Shown: in pieces, positions 37,101 to 47,700 of the stretch | How positions within the stretch are numbered: the stretch's first letter is position 1 | Layout: each line of letters begins with the position of its first letter | NCBI GenBank assembly: GCA_030141605.1 | Contig: JAQGDQ010000321.1 | Location: 205,956-269,955, forward strand | Origin: Tubiluchus corallicola | Lineage: Eukaryota > Priapulida > Priapulimorpha > Priapulimorphida > Tubiluchidae | Length of the DNA: 64,000 nucleotides | Reading direction: 5' to 3' | Notes under the pieces: model-generated | The model's database searches: none | The model's input: the letters and a program-made list of their open reading frames with translations, nothing else | What the model was told of the DNA's origin: nothing | Position numbers and translations under genes: made by a program

Positions 37101-38754
37101 TCACAACAACATGTTATACTAATTTAGTAATAATAATAAAGTACAGTTAAGAGCTTTCTCTTCATGATTGTTAGGTAAATTACACTAAGCTTCACGAATT
37201 TTGCTTATTAGTTTGTGAAAGTTGTTTTGATAGGCATGCTCACATAATTATCCCTAATATATTGACTAAAATTTAGAAAAGTATTTATGCAAGGATCTTT
37301 ATTATAGAATTATCTGCCATTATTTTTAGTGCACTTAAAAAATCATGTATTTCATGTCAAGTGCTCAAGAAAAGTATCTTGGTCAAGCTTAAATGGTAAA
37401 CATGAGCAAAGCAGACATTCAGTCAGCTAAATGTTTTATGCATGCACCAATTCATTATTTAGGAAATTTTCTATTTGCTCCGCTAATCTTAGTGTTATCT
37501 TGTTTAAGAATTACTGTGTCAGTTTATGAAATATATGTAATTTTGTGCTTTCACAGAAAATTCACATTTCCTACAGGCTACAACGATGGTATTATAAATT
37601 TTTCTTGTGTAAGTACTATACTTTAAAAATGTGTGCTCAGCTGCATTTCTTACAATTCAATGCCCACTCTGAGTTCAGTTCATAAAGTGTCTAATTTCAA
37701 GAATGGAATAAAGAATATTTAAGTATTCGAAAAGTTTAGATGACCTTCGTTCTATCCATTAATAAATTTTTATCCATGCTTATTATGGAGTAATATGAGG
37801 AAGGAACATTATAAACTACAACACAGAAACAGTCTAATAGTATTACTTGCGAAATACACTGCTCTGTGAGATAATTCCCTTACAGGTAGCTTTAGGACTT
37901 CTTTGTGTTCATAATTCTTATATTATGGTAGTTTATATATTGTAATTTTGTGTCTGTTATATTTTTGTCTGTTAATAGCTACATTAAGATGTAACTGCCA
38001 CCCTTATTCATCCAAAATTACTTCAGAAAATCATTTCCAGCCAATTAAACCACTCGAGTACTCAGCACCGATTACCGTTTTGATTTGTAGTTTAGTTACG
38101 AATGGCTTCTGCATGTTAGGCATGGCTAGCTCCGATGGGCACTTTGCTGTTAACAGTGCGACGATTAATCACATTGTTGCCGTATATGGATTAAACAAAC
38201 TTATTTTACATCCGGGCCTAGGAAATTCTGAGCAATTGTAGGCTATGCTCAAATAGCTTTCAGTTTTCAGTTAATAAAAGGTGTAGCAGTAGGGTCAGAG
38301 CTAACATCTCTTGCTTCGTTCTCATATAGTTATCCCCCTAAATTTTTAGCACTACACTTGGTAACACTCCTGTTAAGCTCCCAGTAAGCACTTTAGCCCT
38401 GTTATGTACTTTACCAATTATCCAGTCCTACTAAATTTTCTTAGAATTCAAGGTGGTCTCAATGGATCAAAAAAGTAAAAGAACTAAAATGATTTCAGTA
38501 AAGTATTCATCGCAAGTTTTCTCAATATTGCAGAGCCTAATTAAAAGTATTTACGTTTTTAGGATCGGCCACTTTCCTGTATGGCTAGAGGCAGTTGGCA
38601 CAAATGCGTGGGACGCTTTAATCCAGTCACACAGACTCTGAACTGTGTGTGTGTGTTTCGAGCTACAGAAGATGAAAAGAAAATAACGAAGGTTGCAATT
38701 AGTGCATCTAATGCAGCAATGAGTAAAGCTGTAGCATTGCTAAGTGAATCGTGA
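25113..38754 (+). CDS. SPATA22: SPATA22 homologue, meiotic recombination factor (7 coding exons, apparently complete)
   Basis: SPATA22 partners MEIOB and RPA on meiotic single-stranded DNA in the nucleus and is needed for double-strand-break repair. Coding exons: 25113-25212, 25318-25437 (or ending 25401), 26525-26594, 26965-27448, 27978-28110, 28832-28929, 38563-38754. Phases fit throughout, giving about 398 (or 386) residues against 363 in human. Homology lies at the ends. The N-terminus has [19 protein letters not shown], like the human VPLFNQKKRNRQPL region. The C-terminal OB-fold-like part has [12 protein letters not shown] (human IISAVIESMKYW), then VKCVFYPI (human LPCVFYEI) across exons 5-6, then DRPL and HKCVGRF in the last exon (human DREL, HRCVGNY). 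The middle is low-complexity Ser/Gly/Asn-rich sequence, as in the family. The donor of exon 2 is ambiguous because both candidates (GTTTAC, GTGTGA) are weak. A polyadenylation signal AATAAA lies at 38,834-38,839. The last intron (28,930-38,562) contains a whole P450 gene on the same strand. Confidence 0.85.
28351..28792 (+). repeat. Minisatellite, nine 49-bp units, in SPATA22 intron 5
   Basis: Nine head-to-tail copies of a 49-bp unit beginning TGGACTGATGTACTGTTG and ending GCATGGGTGATAC. Unit 1 is one base short and unit 8 is two bases long; the other seven are exactly 49 bp, 442 bp in all. Units 4, 5 and 9 share a CCCAGCT variant where the others read GTCAG(T/C)T, so at least two unit types are interspersed. 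The array ends about 40 bp before the acceptor of SPATA22 exon 6. Short reverse-strand open frames here are by-products of the repeat. Confidence 0.95.
29320..30021. mobile_element. GC-rich insertion of unknown class in SPATA22 intron 6
   Basis: A block of roughly 29,330-30,000 is plainly richer in G and C than everything around it. It is bracketed by near-identical direct repeats (TTTTGATAATGTGCTT at about 29,308 and ATTTGATAATGTACTT at about 30,007), which could be a target-site duplication. It contains open stretches on both strands, but none resembles a protein I know, and the frames are broken. It has no poly-A tail and no clear terminal inverted repeat. It could be a non-LTR or DNA transposon fragment. 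A coding reading was considered and rejected because a proper SPATA22 last exon exists further on. Confidence 0.4.
30771..30777 (+). promoter_or_regulatory. Candidate TATA box of the nested P450 gene
   Basis: TATAAAA lies about 125 bp upstream of the P450 ATG at 30,900, a reasonable spacing for a 5' UTR of roughly 95 nt. It suggests that the nested gene is transcribed from its own promoter inside the SPATA22 intron. Such AT-rich motifs occur by chance in this genome, so the call is tentative. Confidence 0.35.
30900..36361 (+). CDS. Cytochrome P450, CYP2 clan, microsomal (5 exons, complete)
   Basis: A haem-thiolate monooxygenase, expected on the endoplasmic reticulum with electrons from NADPH-P450 reductase; its substrate cannot be told. 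Exons: 30900-31236, 31412-31939, 33779-34003, 34792-35010, 36171-36361. All four introns are phase 1, and the spliced frame is exactly 499 codons plus stop, the normal family length. Landmarks in order: an N-terminal membrane anchor (residues ~3-19), the proline hinge PPGPRGIP (~28-35), WREQR of helix C, the I-helix motif AGTETT, the K-helix E-V-Q-R (ExxR), FNPERF (PERF region) and the haem loop FSIGWRVCLG (FxxGxRxCxG) with its cysteine ligand. The haem loop is split by the last intron. The Trp before the Arg is unusual, as Arg or Lys is more common there. The motif set and the [13 protein letters not shown] opening place it in the CYP2 clan. A polyadenylation signal AATAAA lies at 36,424-36,429. 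The gene sits on the same strand inside SPATA22's last intron. No damage is seen, so it is likely functional. Confidence 0.93.
32303..32830 (-). mobile_element. LINE 3'-end fragment in P450 intron 2
   Basis: On the plus strand the segment opens with (TAGT)n followed by TTTATTTACTGACATTAATAC. Read on the minus strand, this looks like the 3' end of a non-LTR retrotransposon finishing in a tetranucleotide tail. An 86-codon open frame on the minus strand (32,535-32,795) precedes it and could be the degraded C-terminus of the reverse-transcriptase ORF, but no catalytic motif is left. The assignment rests on layout, so confidence is modest. Confidence 0.4.
36362..38562. other. Rest of SPATA22 last intron after the P450 gene; nothing coding seen
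   Basis: AT-rich sequence with the P450 3' UTR at its left end. Open frames of 60-97 codons at 37,393-37,626 and 37,948-38,241 have no recognisable features or codon pattern and are probably chance. Confidence 0.6.
38563..38754 (+). CDS. SPATA22: SPATA22 terminal exon (end of OB-fold-like domain and stop)
   Basis: This 64-codon exon follows the acceptor TTTTTAG|GAT and enters in phase 0, matching the exon ending at 28,929. Read through, the junction gives CVFYPI-DRPL, equivalent to human CVFYEI-DREL. The following WHKCVGRF and LNCVCVFRA correspond to human VHRCVGNY and FQCVSVRPA, and the TGA falls at nearly the same place as the human stop. It lies 2.2 kb beyond the stop codon of the P450 gene, so a gene finder could easily drop it or fuse it to the P450. 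The upstream exon, phase and homology all fit, and I saw no better candidate within the intron. Confidence 0.85.
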   Translation, partial: DRPLSCMARGSWHKCVGRFNPVTQTLNCVCVFRATEDEKKITKVAISASNAAMSKAVALLSES

Positions 38755-40609
38755 AGCGTTGTCAAAAGTGAATGTGACAGAATGTGATATTCAAATAAGT
38801 ACAAGATTACTTGTTAGCCCACTTTAAATTGTTAATAAATTTAGTTCAAATATTGTGGTTATTACGTATTTATTAAAAACGGTAATTGCATATATTTTCA
38901 TTATATATTTATTTGTTTGTTTGTGATGTTGATTTTTTACATTTTTATTACATACAGGGTTATTGCAAACAAGTTCTGTATAACATCAGGTGGTGCAGAA
39001 AAATGTGCCCAAGTTTAGATTTCAATACTATTAGAAGCAATTTCACAGTCTGATGTTTCAATAAATTTACTTTTGCCTGTGAAATTTGCAAGTTTATGTT
39101 TTAGTAGTTTTTAGGTTAAAACAGTAAATAAAGCACAGATAAAAATTCGTTGTCAAGGAAAAATGGGACAGTCATCAGGTTTACCATATCTAGAATTGCC
39201 CTAAACTGTGCATAATAGCTGCACAAAGCCGTTTGATGCAGAGGAACTACATAATTGCGAAATTTGTTAAGCGCAGGGACTAAACACGCACTAAAAAGCG
39301 AAAAACTATTGAGTATCAAGAAACATCTTCGTCTACCTTATATCGAAAATGGTGGACAACAAAGCTCTTGTAAATTTAGCATTAGTAGCATAATGAAATT
39401 TTTTGCCACATTTATATTTTTGACTTGTTGATTTAAAATTTCTGTATCTTTGGAAAAATTGAAAGTAACGCCCTGCAAATCAGTGCCGTGAGTAAAATTT
39501 CTGCAAAATCAGCTTAGCAATTTTGTAGAGATTCTGCTATCTTCTTATAATATCAAGGTCAAATCTTCGGCACATTTTTTGTGCCACCTAATTTATTTGT
39601 GCTTTTGTTACATTACTTTTTTACATTCTTTTACATACAAATATTTTTTTTGTTAAACTGTCTGTTGCAATATATAAAATTGTTATTTTATTATAATTTT
39701 ATAGTTTTTTTGTGATAACCTTTAGTTTTATACTTTTTAGGCTGTTTGTTTCTGATTATTTTTGGAATTAATTAATTATACTTATCACCAGTAAATGAAC
39801 AAATTCGACAGTGCAATTTTTCACTTAAATTTCATTTCACATATTTAATGACACTGTAAAGGTCTATGTTTTGTATGGCTCTGCAGCTTATGTTTTCATT
39901 GCTGACGCTATAATGCAACAAGTTGCTAATTACAAATTTTTTGCAAAATGCTTAAATGACTCTACACTTATTCGATGGAATAAAATAAACAAGAATTTAG
40001 AAGGCTGGCACAAAAAACTATGTAGACCTTTGTTCTTGAAGGAATTTTCTTGCAATATACAATATGCTACATAACATACTAAAGTATGGAGAAGAGAGTT
40101 ACCATGTTTAATTTTATCACTTACTAGAAAGTATTAATTGTAATGTATAAATAAATTTTGTCATTGCTGCAAAATACTTGCTGATTCAATTTTCTTTGTT
40201 TTTAATGAAAAAGTTTTTACAATGAATAATAACTCCAAATGACAAAAATATCGAATTAATTGTACAAATTAGGATGCATTTCAACCAACATTAATTTTTT
40301 TTCCTATACATATGCGCCATTGTCCTTGCATGTTCATGCCGAACCACAGCTGAAGCCATGAACTTGATTGGTCCCTGGTGGCTAATTGCATACTGAAGCA
40401 TATGCCATTAATGTAAATAACTCCGACATTCGCTAGTTAGAAATCCCACAATATATTGGCACAGACTAACCAGCACACAAAACGTCACTTTCTCTGGTGA
40501 ACTAATTCACACTCAGACTATTGCACCCTCTTAAAACTTTGCCCTAATCTCTTCTGCATCAGTGGTAGCCACTAGCAAATTTGGAATGTCATTTACTTAT
40601 CTTTAGTTA
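38755..40609. other. Intergenic spacer between convergent SPATA22 and SPT4
   Basis: Holds the SPATA22 3' UTR with AATAAA at 38,834-38,839, followed by AT-rich sequence. The 67-codon plus-strand frame at 39,871-40,074 resembles nothing I know. No repeat with clear boundaries was seen. Confidence 0.6.
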
Positions 40610-42413
40610 CTATTGTGCCTGGCTTGTGTCTCGTGACTTGTATGTAATACCACGACTCTTTAGTTCGCGGATGATGCCGGGTGGCAGTTTACCTGATACT
40701 GAAATAGCATACATTCCTTTTGATAGACTATCTGCAAGAAGAGAAGATTGAATTTCATTATTACTCGACAGCAGCAAGCTTCCATGCAACTTCAAACCGC
40801 TTTATATCACCTACCTTGGGACTGCAAAAAAGTTAGAATTATAGGTTGACATTATAACAAGGTGTGTTAAACAAACATTTTGTTTTGCTAAAAATTTGGG
40901 CGTTAAGCGAGGTTGGCGTTACAAAGGGGTCGTTATGATGAGGTTTGACTGTATATGATTTTTGCAATAGTGCATTAAACCCCATTCAACTAAATTATAT
41001 TCCACTACATTTGCATTTTCACATTGAATTAAATTACCCTAAATGTTGCAAGAATAACTCATTACATTAGTTAATGTTTGATTCAATCAATCTGTAATTT
41101 CTAACTCACACACATAGATCAAACATACAGGTGCAAAAGGGACACTTACTCTATTTTCTAGTGTGAACACAAAAACACTACTGTAGAATCAATTAGTTGT
41201 GCTGTACACATTCTCAAATTTTGTTTTGACATATAACGATGTACACAAGTAGTTAGTAGGGCATTAGTAATAGCTAGCCGTTAAAGACACTAGTTAAAAC
41301 AAGACTGCAGTACGCAGGGGCCTACTTAACAGTGTGGCAAGTAAACCCAAAATTTCAACCAAATTTTATTATTTCAGTTCAAAATGTATAGCTGAATGGG
41401 TGGTGGTAAACAGTCATTCAAATAGTGAGTATTACTCTAAGACATAAGCAGAATTGTGCAGAGACGAAAACTATGTCGTTCAGACTTTGCACCACATATT
41501 TTTGAGACAAAAATAGATTTTAAAATTTTAATTTTGTCGGGACATTCTTCTTCATCTTCTTCCTCACCATTATTTTAGAAAAGACGATATTGTTTCTGTA
41601 GTTTAGTGCAAAACAGCAGAAAATGTCAAATTTTTGTTGCAAATAAAGAAATAAACAAAAGTGATAAAACATTGATTAGGGTTCCAATAACAGAACAGTT
41701 AAACAAACATGTCCAGGTAAGGTCATTAAGCAGCTCGGTATATTAAGCTTATATACTACTCACTTATGCGCTGCCATTTTGCAACCCAGCTATCTTCTGG
41801 ATTCATCATAGCAATCACTCTAGAAAACAAAATTAATATATTACATTTTATACTGTAAACATTAGACATGTGGTTGTCCTGTTGTTAAATGTTAATACTG
41901 TTGATGTTGTAATATACAAGTCATCTTCATAATTTAATCAATAATGAACAATATAAACTGATAAAACTACAAAAAGAAAATCTAAAGCAGCGTAGTATTC
42001 TTTGGTTCCTTGTTTACTTCCTGTACATACTTAGTTACATACATTAATGGAGAATGCCTGAAGGTTATGCAAATTTAAAAACAGAGGGTCATTTAGCATT
42101 CCAGCAATTTAAATTATATTCGCATTTGTCATTTTAAAGCAAGTACTATTTATTAAATTATGTTACCACGTTTACAATAATATGTCTGAGAAGTACAAGC
42201 AATAGAATAAAAATATAAGGTAAAAACTGAAGAGAAAGTATGTGATAATGACAACACAAGTAAAGTCTATACTACAAATGAAACTGTTTAATAAATTAAT
42301 ACAAACCCATCAAAATTGGCACTTGTGCAATCATAGACCATGTCTCTGTTCCCTTTCATTCCAAGAAATTGCTCGCAGTTCTCACATCCATCCAGTTCAA
42401 ATTGATCTATGGT
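40610..42413 (-). CDS. SUPT4H1: SPT4 homologue, transcription elongation factor (3 exons found, 5' end missing)
   Basis: SPT4 pairs with SPT5 to form DSIF, which binds RNA polymerase II in the nucleus and controls pausing and processivity. Three minus-strand exons in coding order: 42413-42307, 41819-41764, 40731-40610 (stop TAG at 40,612-40,610). Phases are 0/2, 2/1 and 1/stop and join cleanly, giving 93 residues. The first begins [13 protein letters not shown] (human TIDQFEYDGCDNC) and carries the second cysteine pair of the C4 zinc finger plus [13 protein letters not shown]. The second reads [16 protein letters not shown] (human AMMSPEDSWVSKWQRV). The third has [20 protein letters not shown] and ends KSRDTSQAQ (human KSRDTAIKT). 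About 22 N-terminal residues with the first zinc-binding CxxC pair are missing; they should lie in one or two short exons between 42,414 and about 44,510, which I could not locate. An ATG at 44,508 opening Met-Ala-Ala-Glu is a possible first exon. Confidence 0.9.
40845..40953. mobile_element. Pogo/Tigger-like DNA transposon terminus in SPT4 intron
   Basis: Read on the minus strand, the right end begins TACAGTCAAACCTCATCATA and continues with CGTTAY-like motifs, the familiar look of pogo/Tigger-type terminal repeats (CAGTCAAACCTCG.TATAACG). The left end, TAGGTTGACATTATAACAAGG, is a degraded relative in inverted orientation. The roughly 110-bp piece would be a deleted, non-coding copy. Both ends are imperfect. 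Confidence 0.4.
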
Positions 42414-44721
42414 CTAGAACAGTCACTAACGAGATCATTTCAGTGTTGAATTAAATGCGATGTTTATTTACCAATTTTAGCTTTTATGTGTTAGTCAATT
42501 ATTACTTTGTTTTTACTGTGATGTACTTTTATAACTTTACAAATTACAGTTACAGTTCTCTGACTACAATGCAATTTCATCACAATAATTTTTGGCATGT
42601 AAAACGAAATTTTTACACCCATGAAAATTTTAGTTTATCCAAAGCCTCCACTCTGCTGCAGCTGAGTGATAATGGTACAGTCTATGTTACTTAAAGCGAG
42701 ACTGGGCCCAATCCTAAACTGTAAGTCAAAACAATCTACTCTTTAAAATATTGAAAGGAAACACACTATTTCTTTCAAAAATGACTTAAGTGAAAGAATC
42801 ATTACCACACAAACACAATTTTGCATTCGCATGCATTGCTTTGCTGTTACATGCATTTCGCCATTCGCTAGTTAGACGGGCACTAGCGCCTGCATTTCAG
42901 AAACGTGCTGTACCTCTCAGTTCAGATGTGTTAGTTTGTGACGAACTACACACATTTGACAGTTCATGCGTGAGCACAGAGGTAAATTTGAAATTTGCAT
43001 TTTTATTTTTAAACTTGGCTAGTTTTAGTGCAACACACTGAATATCTTACAGTAGCACTGTACTTCAATTTTTGCTTTCATAAACAAGTGCAATATGCTT
43101 GTGGAATATTTTTGCTGTTGAAAATTACGTTAGTTCATCAATAGTTGGGCTCACCTGCCATTAATTAAGTTTTTAATCTGTAATTTATTTATCACAAACG
43201 ATTTTGCAGTACTAAATGTGTCAACATGTACACTTTTATTGGATTTGAAAATGGGGTATTGTATGAAAAATCATCTTGTCCTCCTTTAAGGACAGTAACA
43301 GCACAATTCAATTGAATTGTTAAATTGAAGCAAAGGCCACATGTTACAAGTTTGACATTACTGGTATGTATTTTTAACCATACACTAAAATTTACAATAC
43401 TTTCATTGTAATATCCTCAGTGGCATAGTTAAGGCGGGGTGGATAGGCTATCCTTTCAGACAGCACCACTTTCATCAAGTACATAGAAAAAGTTGATTCT
43501 GTCAGAAAAATAGAAAGGCAAAACACCCTCAGGACACAATTTCCCAAACGATGCTTACAGTGCCTCCTGCTATTTACTACTTTTTTACATTAACATTTGA
43601 AACTTTTGAGCATTGTAACTCTGAAACACGTAGACATTTGGGTGAATTTATTTCTCACAAACAAATATTTGCAGTAGGACTTTATTATTTTATCGATTTA
43701 CCTCTGTAATTTACCTCAACTTTAAGACAATGCTGCTAAATTTTACAAATACGAACTGCATCAAATTCTAAGTATGTTACTGAACGTCCTCTTTTAATAA
43801 CAAGGATATACAGCTATGTAGCTGAAGAGTCATGGTGCATTCTTAGCAACCAAAAAAAAGTTAAGCAAAACCGGGCATGATTAGTCAATGGACAGGAAAT
43901 CACAAGAAAAATTGCTTGTGGGTAGTTTCTTCTGCAATCTGGCTATATATTTCTTTGAGAAAGAATGTGATGAATGAATCCAAACATGGACAAGAGACCT
44001 CTGCAGGTTCAGCACCTGATCTTAACTGTTTACTCCTAATAATACAACAATCCAGTCCAGCCAAACCTATCAAATAGGCTCAAACCAATTAAGTAGGTCC
44101 TGCTAGAGAGTCCTGAATTGCAGGTAGCAGTTTGCTGAACAGCCTAAAGATATAATTATCTGTTTAACGATACACTCAGTTTTATTATTGTTTATACGTA
44201 ATGTGCATTAGTCATGGCACTAAAAACAATAAAATCTACGGCAACATGTGTCTTGAACCAAAGAAAGCTTAAATTTTAACCTACATTTAACACAAATTAT
44301 TAAAAACACGTAGTTGATGTGAAATCCTAACCAGAATGGAGTACTAAATTTCATTTAAACAAACCTTAATCATTGAACATAATAAACATGCTCTTAGATT
44401 CCTTAGTTCTTTTGGTATGCTTTCCATAGACATTTTGATAATATATTCAATGTTTTGTACAAAAAGTTAGAAGTTTTGTTTGCACCGAAACTAAACTTCG
44501 GCAGCCATTACTGTGTTTGACAATAAAGAGATTCTTTGCCAAGTGCGTGGGTGCGTAGGCGTTGACTTTGGCTACCCAATCAAAATTTGCCGTTCGCGGT
44601 ACGTCATTTGTGTGGGAGAGGATGGCAGAAGAGAGAAAAATAACCATGATGGACGAATTCGGTTGAAATTTCGTTATATTGAGCCTGCTATTTCCTGACG
44701 CAGAAGGCAGTTGGAGGAAAC
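42414..44721. promoter_or_regulatory. SPT4-NF1 head-to-head region: undetected SPT4 5' exon(s) and candidate bidirectional promoter
   Basis: SPT4 is transcribed leftward and NF1 rightward from here. The last roughly 220 bp (44,500-44,721) are less AT-rich than the surroundings and have no TATA box at a fitting place, as expected of a shared housekeeping-type promoter. An ATG at 44,508 on the minus strand would start Met-Ala-Ala-Glu, in keeping with SPT4 N-termini, but its donor (GTTTAG) is poor. The rest is AT-rich, with a decayed transposon-like segment near 43,420 (CAGTGGCATAGTTAAGGCGG). Open frames of 60-83 codons look like chance. Confidence 0.35.
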
Positions 44722-47700
44722 ATGGCTACACCAAAACCGGTAGAATGGGTTCAAGCATTGCTCACTAGATTCGAGGAACAAGTCAGTTTTTTATTTTGTT
44801 AGCATTTCATTCACGAAAATTATGTTATCTGCTTGGCGTATCGGCGTAGCTAAGTCTACAGTGCAAGTGTTTTTGTCAATGGCTTCTTTTATGAATGGGC
44901 TTACGCTGCCCGAAAACGTTTACATTGATTGTGCGAAATTGCTCTTTTGTATCAGAGTCTAACCTTTTTTATAGTATTGTAGTAGTTTTTGTCATTATAA
45001 TGGTTTGAATATTAATTTTACGCGGTTTTGTTTTATTAGTAGTACTTTTTAGGTGTTTTTGTGAAACATTTTGCACAAAGAAGTTGTGGAATTTAAGAAT
45101 GATTTGGGTAGTTAATGTTTGGATTGCTATGTAAATGTGTGAACATAGCTGAAATGTTTCTCATGCACTCATATTGAGTTATATAATTATAGACATTAAA
45201 TTAAAGCATTACCATTGTGATTTTTTAAAATTTATTTTGTAAAACTAATTACACCTAGGATTACATTTATAGGCCAAGGATCCAACTTTGCTCTTTTCTT
45301 GAACAGTTTATAAATGTCTATGTTTTGTAATTGAATGTTGTGTACTCCTTATAGCAGCTTTATTCATTTTTGTTCCCTGCATCTTTTTAGCTCCCCATTC
45401 GGACAGGCCTGCATACAACACATTCCCGGATCAATGTGGAACAAAATAAAGAATGTCTGATCAATGTCAGCAAGTACAAGTTCACTTTGGTTATCAGTGG
45501 CCTTACCCGCATCTTACAGACCGTCGGAACCATGAAGATCTTTGGCGCAGAAGCAGAAAGAAACTTCTACGAGTCACAGCTTATAATTTTGGATACTCTT
45601 CATCAATGCTTGAATGGGGTGTGTATGATATTAACGATTACCTTCCTTCTAGTTATACATATGAGATCATCAAAAAATTAAATTACAATGTAGTACAAAA
45701 TTACAAGATATAAAGGTATAAAAGAATAAGCAAGGTAGAACGTACAGCAACAAGCACTCAATAGTTTACTGCTACACATGAAAACTAATTTGTGATTTTA
45801 TCCATGACTTTTGGTCTGCCTATTATAATTTTGTAAGTGAAACAGCACTATAATCTACTAGTGACATCGACAATATAGTTTTTCTAGCATCAAACGTCTT
45901 GAAGGAAATAAGAAACAAAGGACATTCAGCGATTGATCAAATGTCACTGAACTTCTTGGCCTCCCTTCCCACATTCTGGTACATGTGGCAAATTAAATTT
46001 GTTTAGACCAGTTGTTAAATACGCTTGTCAGGTATGGCATTCATCTCTCTGTCTCTCTCTCCCAAAATCTCTCTAATTTATTAGAAGCTGTCCTCAAACG
46101 TACACTAAAAATAATTTACGAAATGAAAACTACGTAAATGCTCTAATTTTGGCTAATCTTCAACTTTTATTTAAGCGTCTCCAAAATTCTTGCAAAGAGT
46201 TGTTTTTATCAATTCAAAATCCTAATAATATAATCCACACTTTATTGCCAGATGCGTATACTCAAAGATATGGTACTCGCCAACATATGAAATACCTGTA
46301 GCCTAAATCAAGAACAGAGATATTCCAAGGACAGTTTTATTTCAAATGGTTTATTTAATTTTCAAACTCATTTTATTTAGTTCGTGTATATTATGCAATA
46401 GTAGGACATAGAATATCATGACTGTGGATTTAATGGCAAGCTCTTTGTTTTTTAGTAATGAACATTGCTATTCTTATGTGGATAATAGGATAATACAAAT
46501 GTCTCTGAAATAACTAGTCAGGGGTGGAAGTTAAATATGTTTATTTTCTTTCTGTGTATTTTGTAGCTCAAGTTCCATTTAGCAACTGCATAGTTCGTCA
46601 TTGTATATGTATTACAGGAGAATTCAAATGCTTAAACGTAAACTCTTTAAAACACTGTCCTCCTAAACTTAAAATCACCAGAGGAACTCTGTAATTGTTA
46701 AAATCATAGCAAGTCACTTTGTTTTTGATCATGCAGTACAACAGTTTACCAGAACAGCAAGCATGAGTGCCTAGAAACTGTAGTGTTGGCTATATCTGGT
46801 GTGGAATTCATCTCTCTGTTCAAAAATTCTCATTGAAAATAATTTTTCACATGAAAATTATGTAAATGCTCTAATTTTGGCTAATCTTCAACTTTTATTT
46901 AAGCGTCTCCAAAATTCTTGCAAAAAGTTGTTTTTATCAATTCAAAATCCTAATAATATAATCCACACTTTATTGCCAGATGCGTATACTCAAAGATATG
47001 GTACTCGCCAACATATGAAATACCTGTAGCCTAAATCAAGAACAGAGATATTCCAAGGACAGTTTTATTTCAAATGGTTTATTTAATTTTCAAACTCATT
47101 TTATTTAGTTCGTGTATATTGTGCAATAGTAGGACATAGAATATCATGACTGTGGATTTAATGGCAAGCTCTTTGTTTTTTAGTAATGAACATTGCTATT
47201 CTTATGTGGATAATAGGATAATACAAATGTCTCTGAAATAACTAGTCAGGGGTGGAAGTTAAATATGTTTATTTTCTTTCTGTGTATTTTGTAGCTCAAG
47301 TTCCATTTAGCAACTGCATAGTTCGTCATTGTATATGTATTACAGGAGAATTCAAATGCTTAAACGTAAACTCTTTAAAACACTGTCCTCCTAAACTTAA
47401 AATCACCAGAGGAACTCTGTAATTGTTAAAATCATAGCAAGTCACTTTGTTTTTGATCATGCAGTACAACAGTTTACCAGAACAGCAAGCATGAGTGCCT
47501 AGAAACTGTAGTGTTGGCTATATCTGGTGTGGAATTCATCTCTCTGTTCAAAAATTCTCATTGAAAATAATTTTTCACATGAAAATTATGTAAATCCTCT
47601 AATTTTGCCTAATCTTCAACCTTTATTTAACCGTTGCAGAAATTCTTGCAGAAGTTGTTCTTATCAATTAAAAATCCTAATAATGTAATGCCCACTCTAT

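Noticed and set aside
44513-44698. 61-codon open frame just before NF1
   Set aside because: Most likely NF1 5' UTR or promoter; homology places the NF1 start at 44,722.
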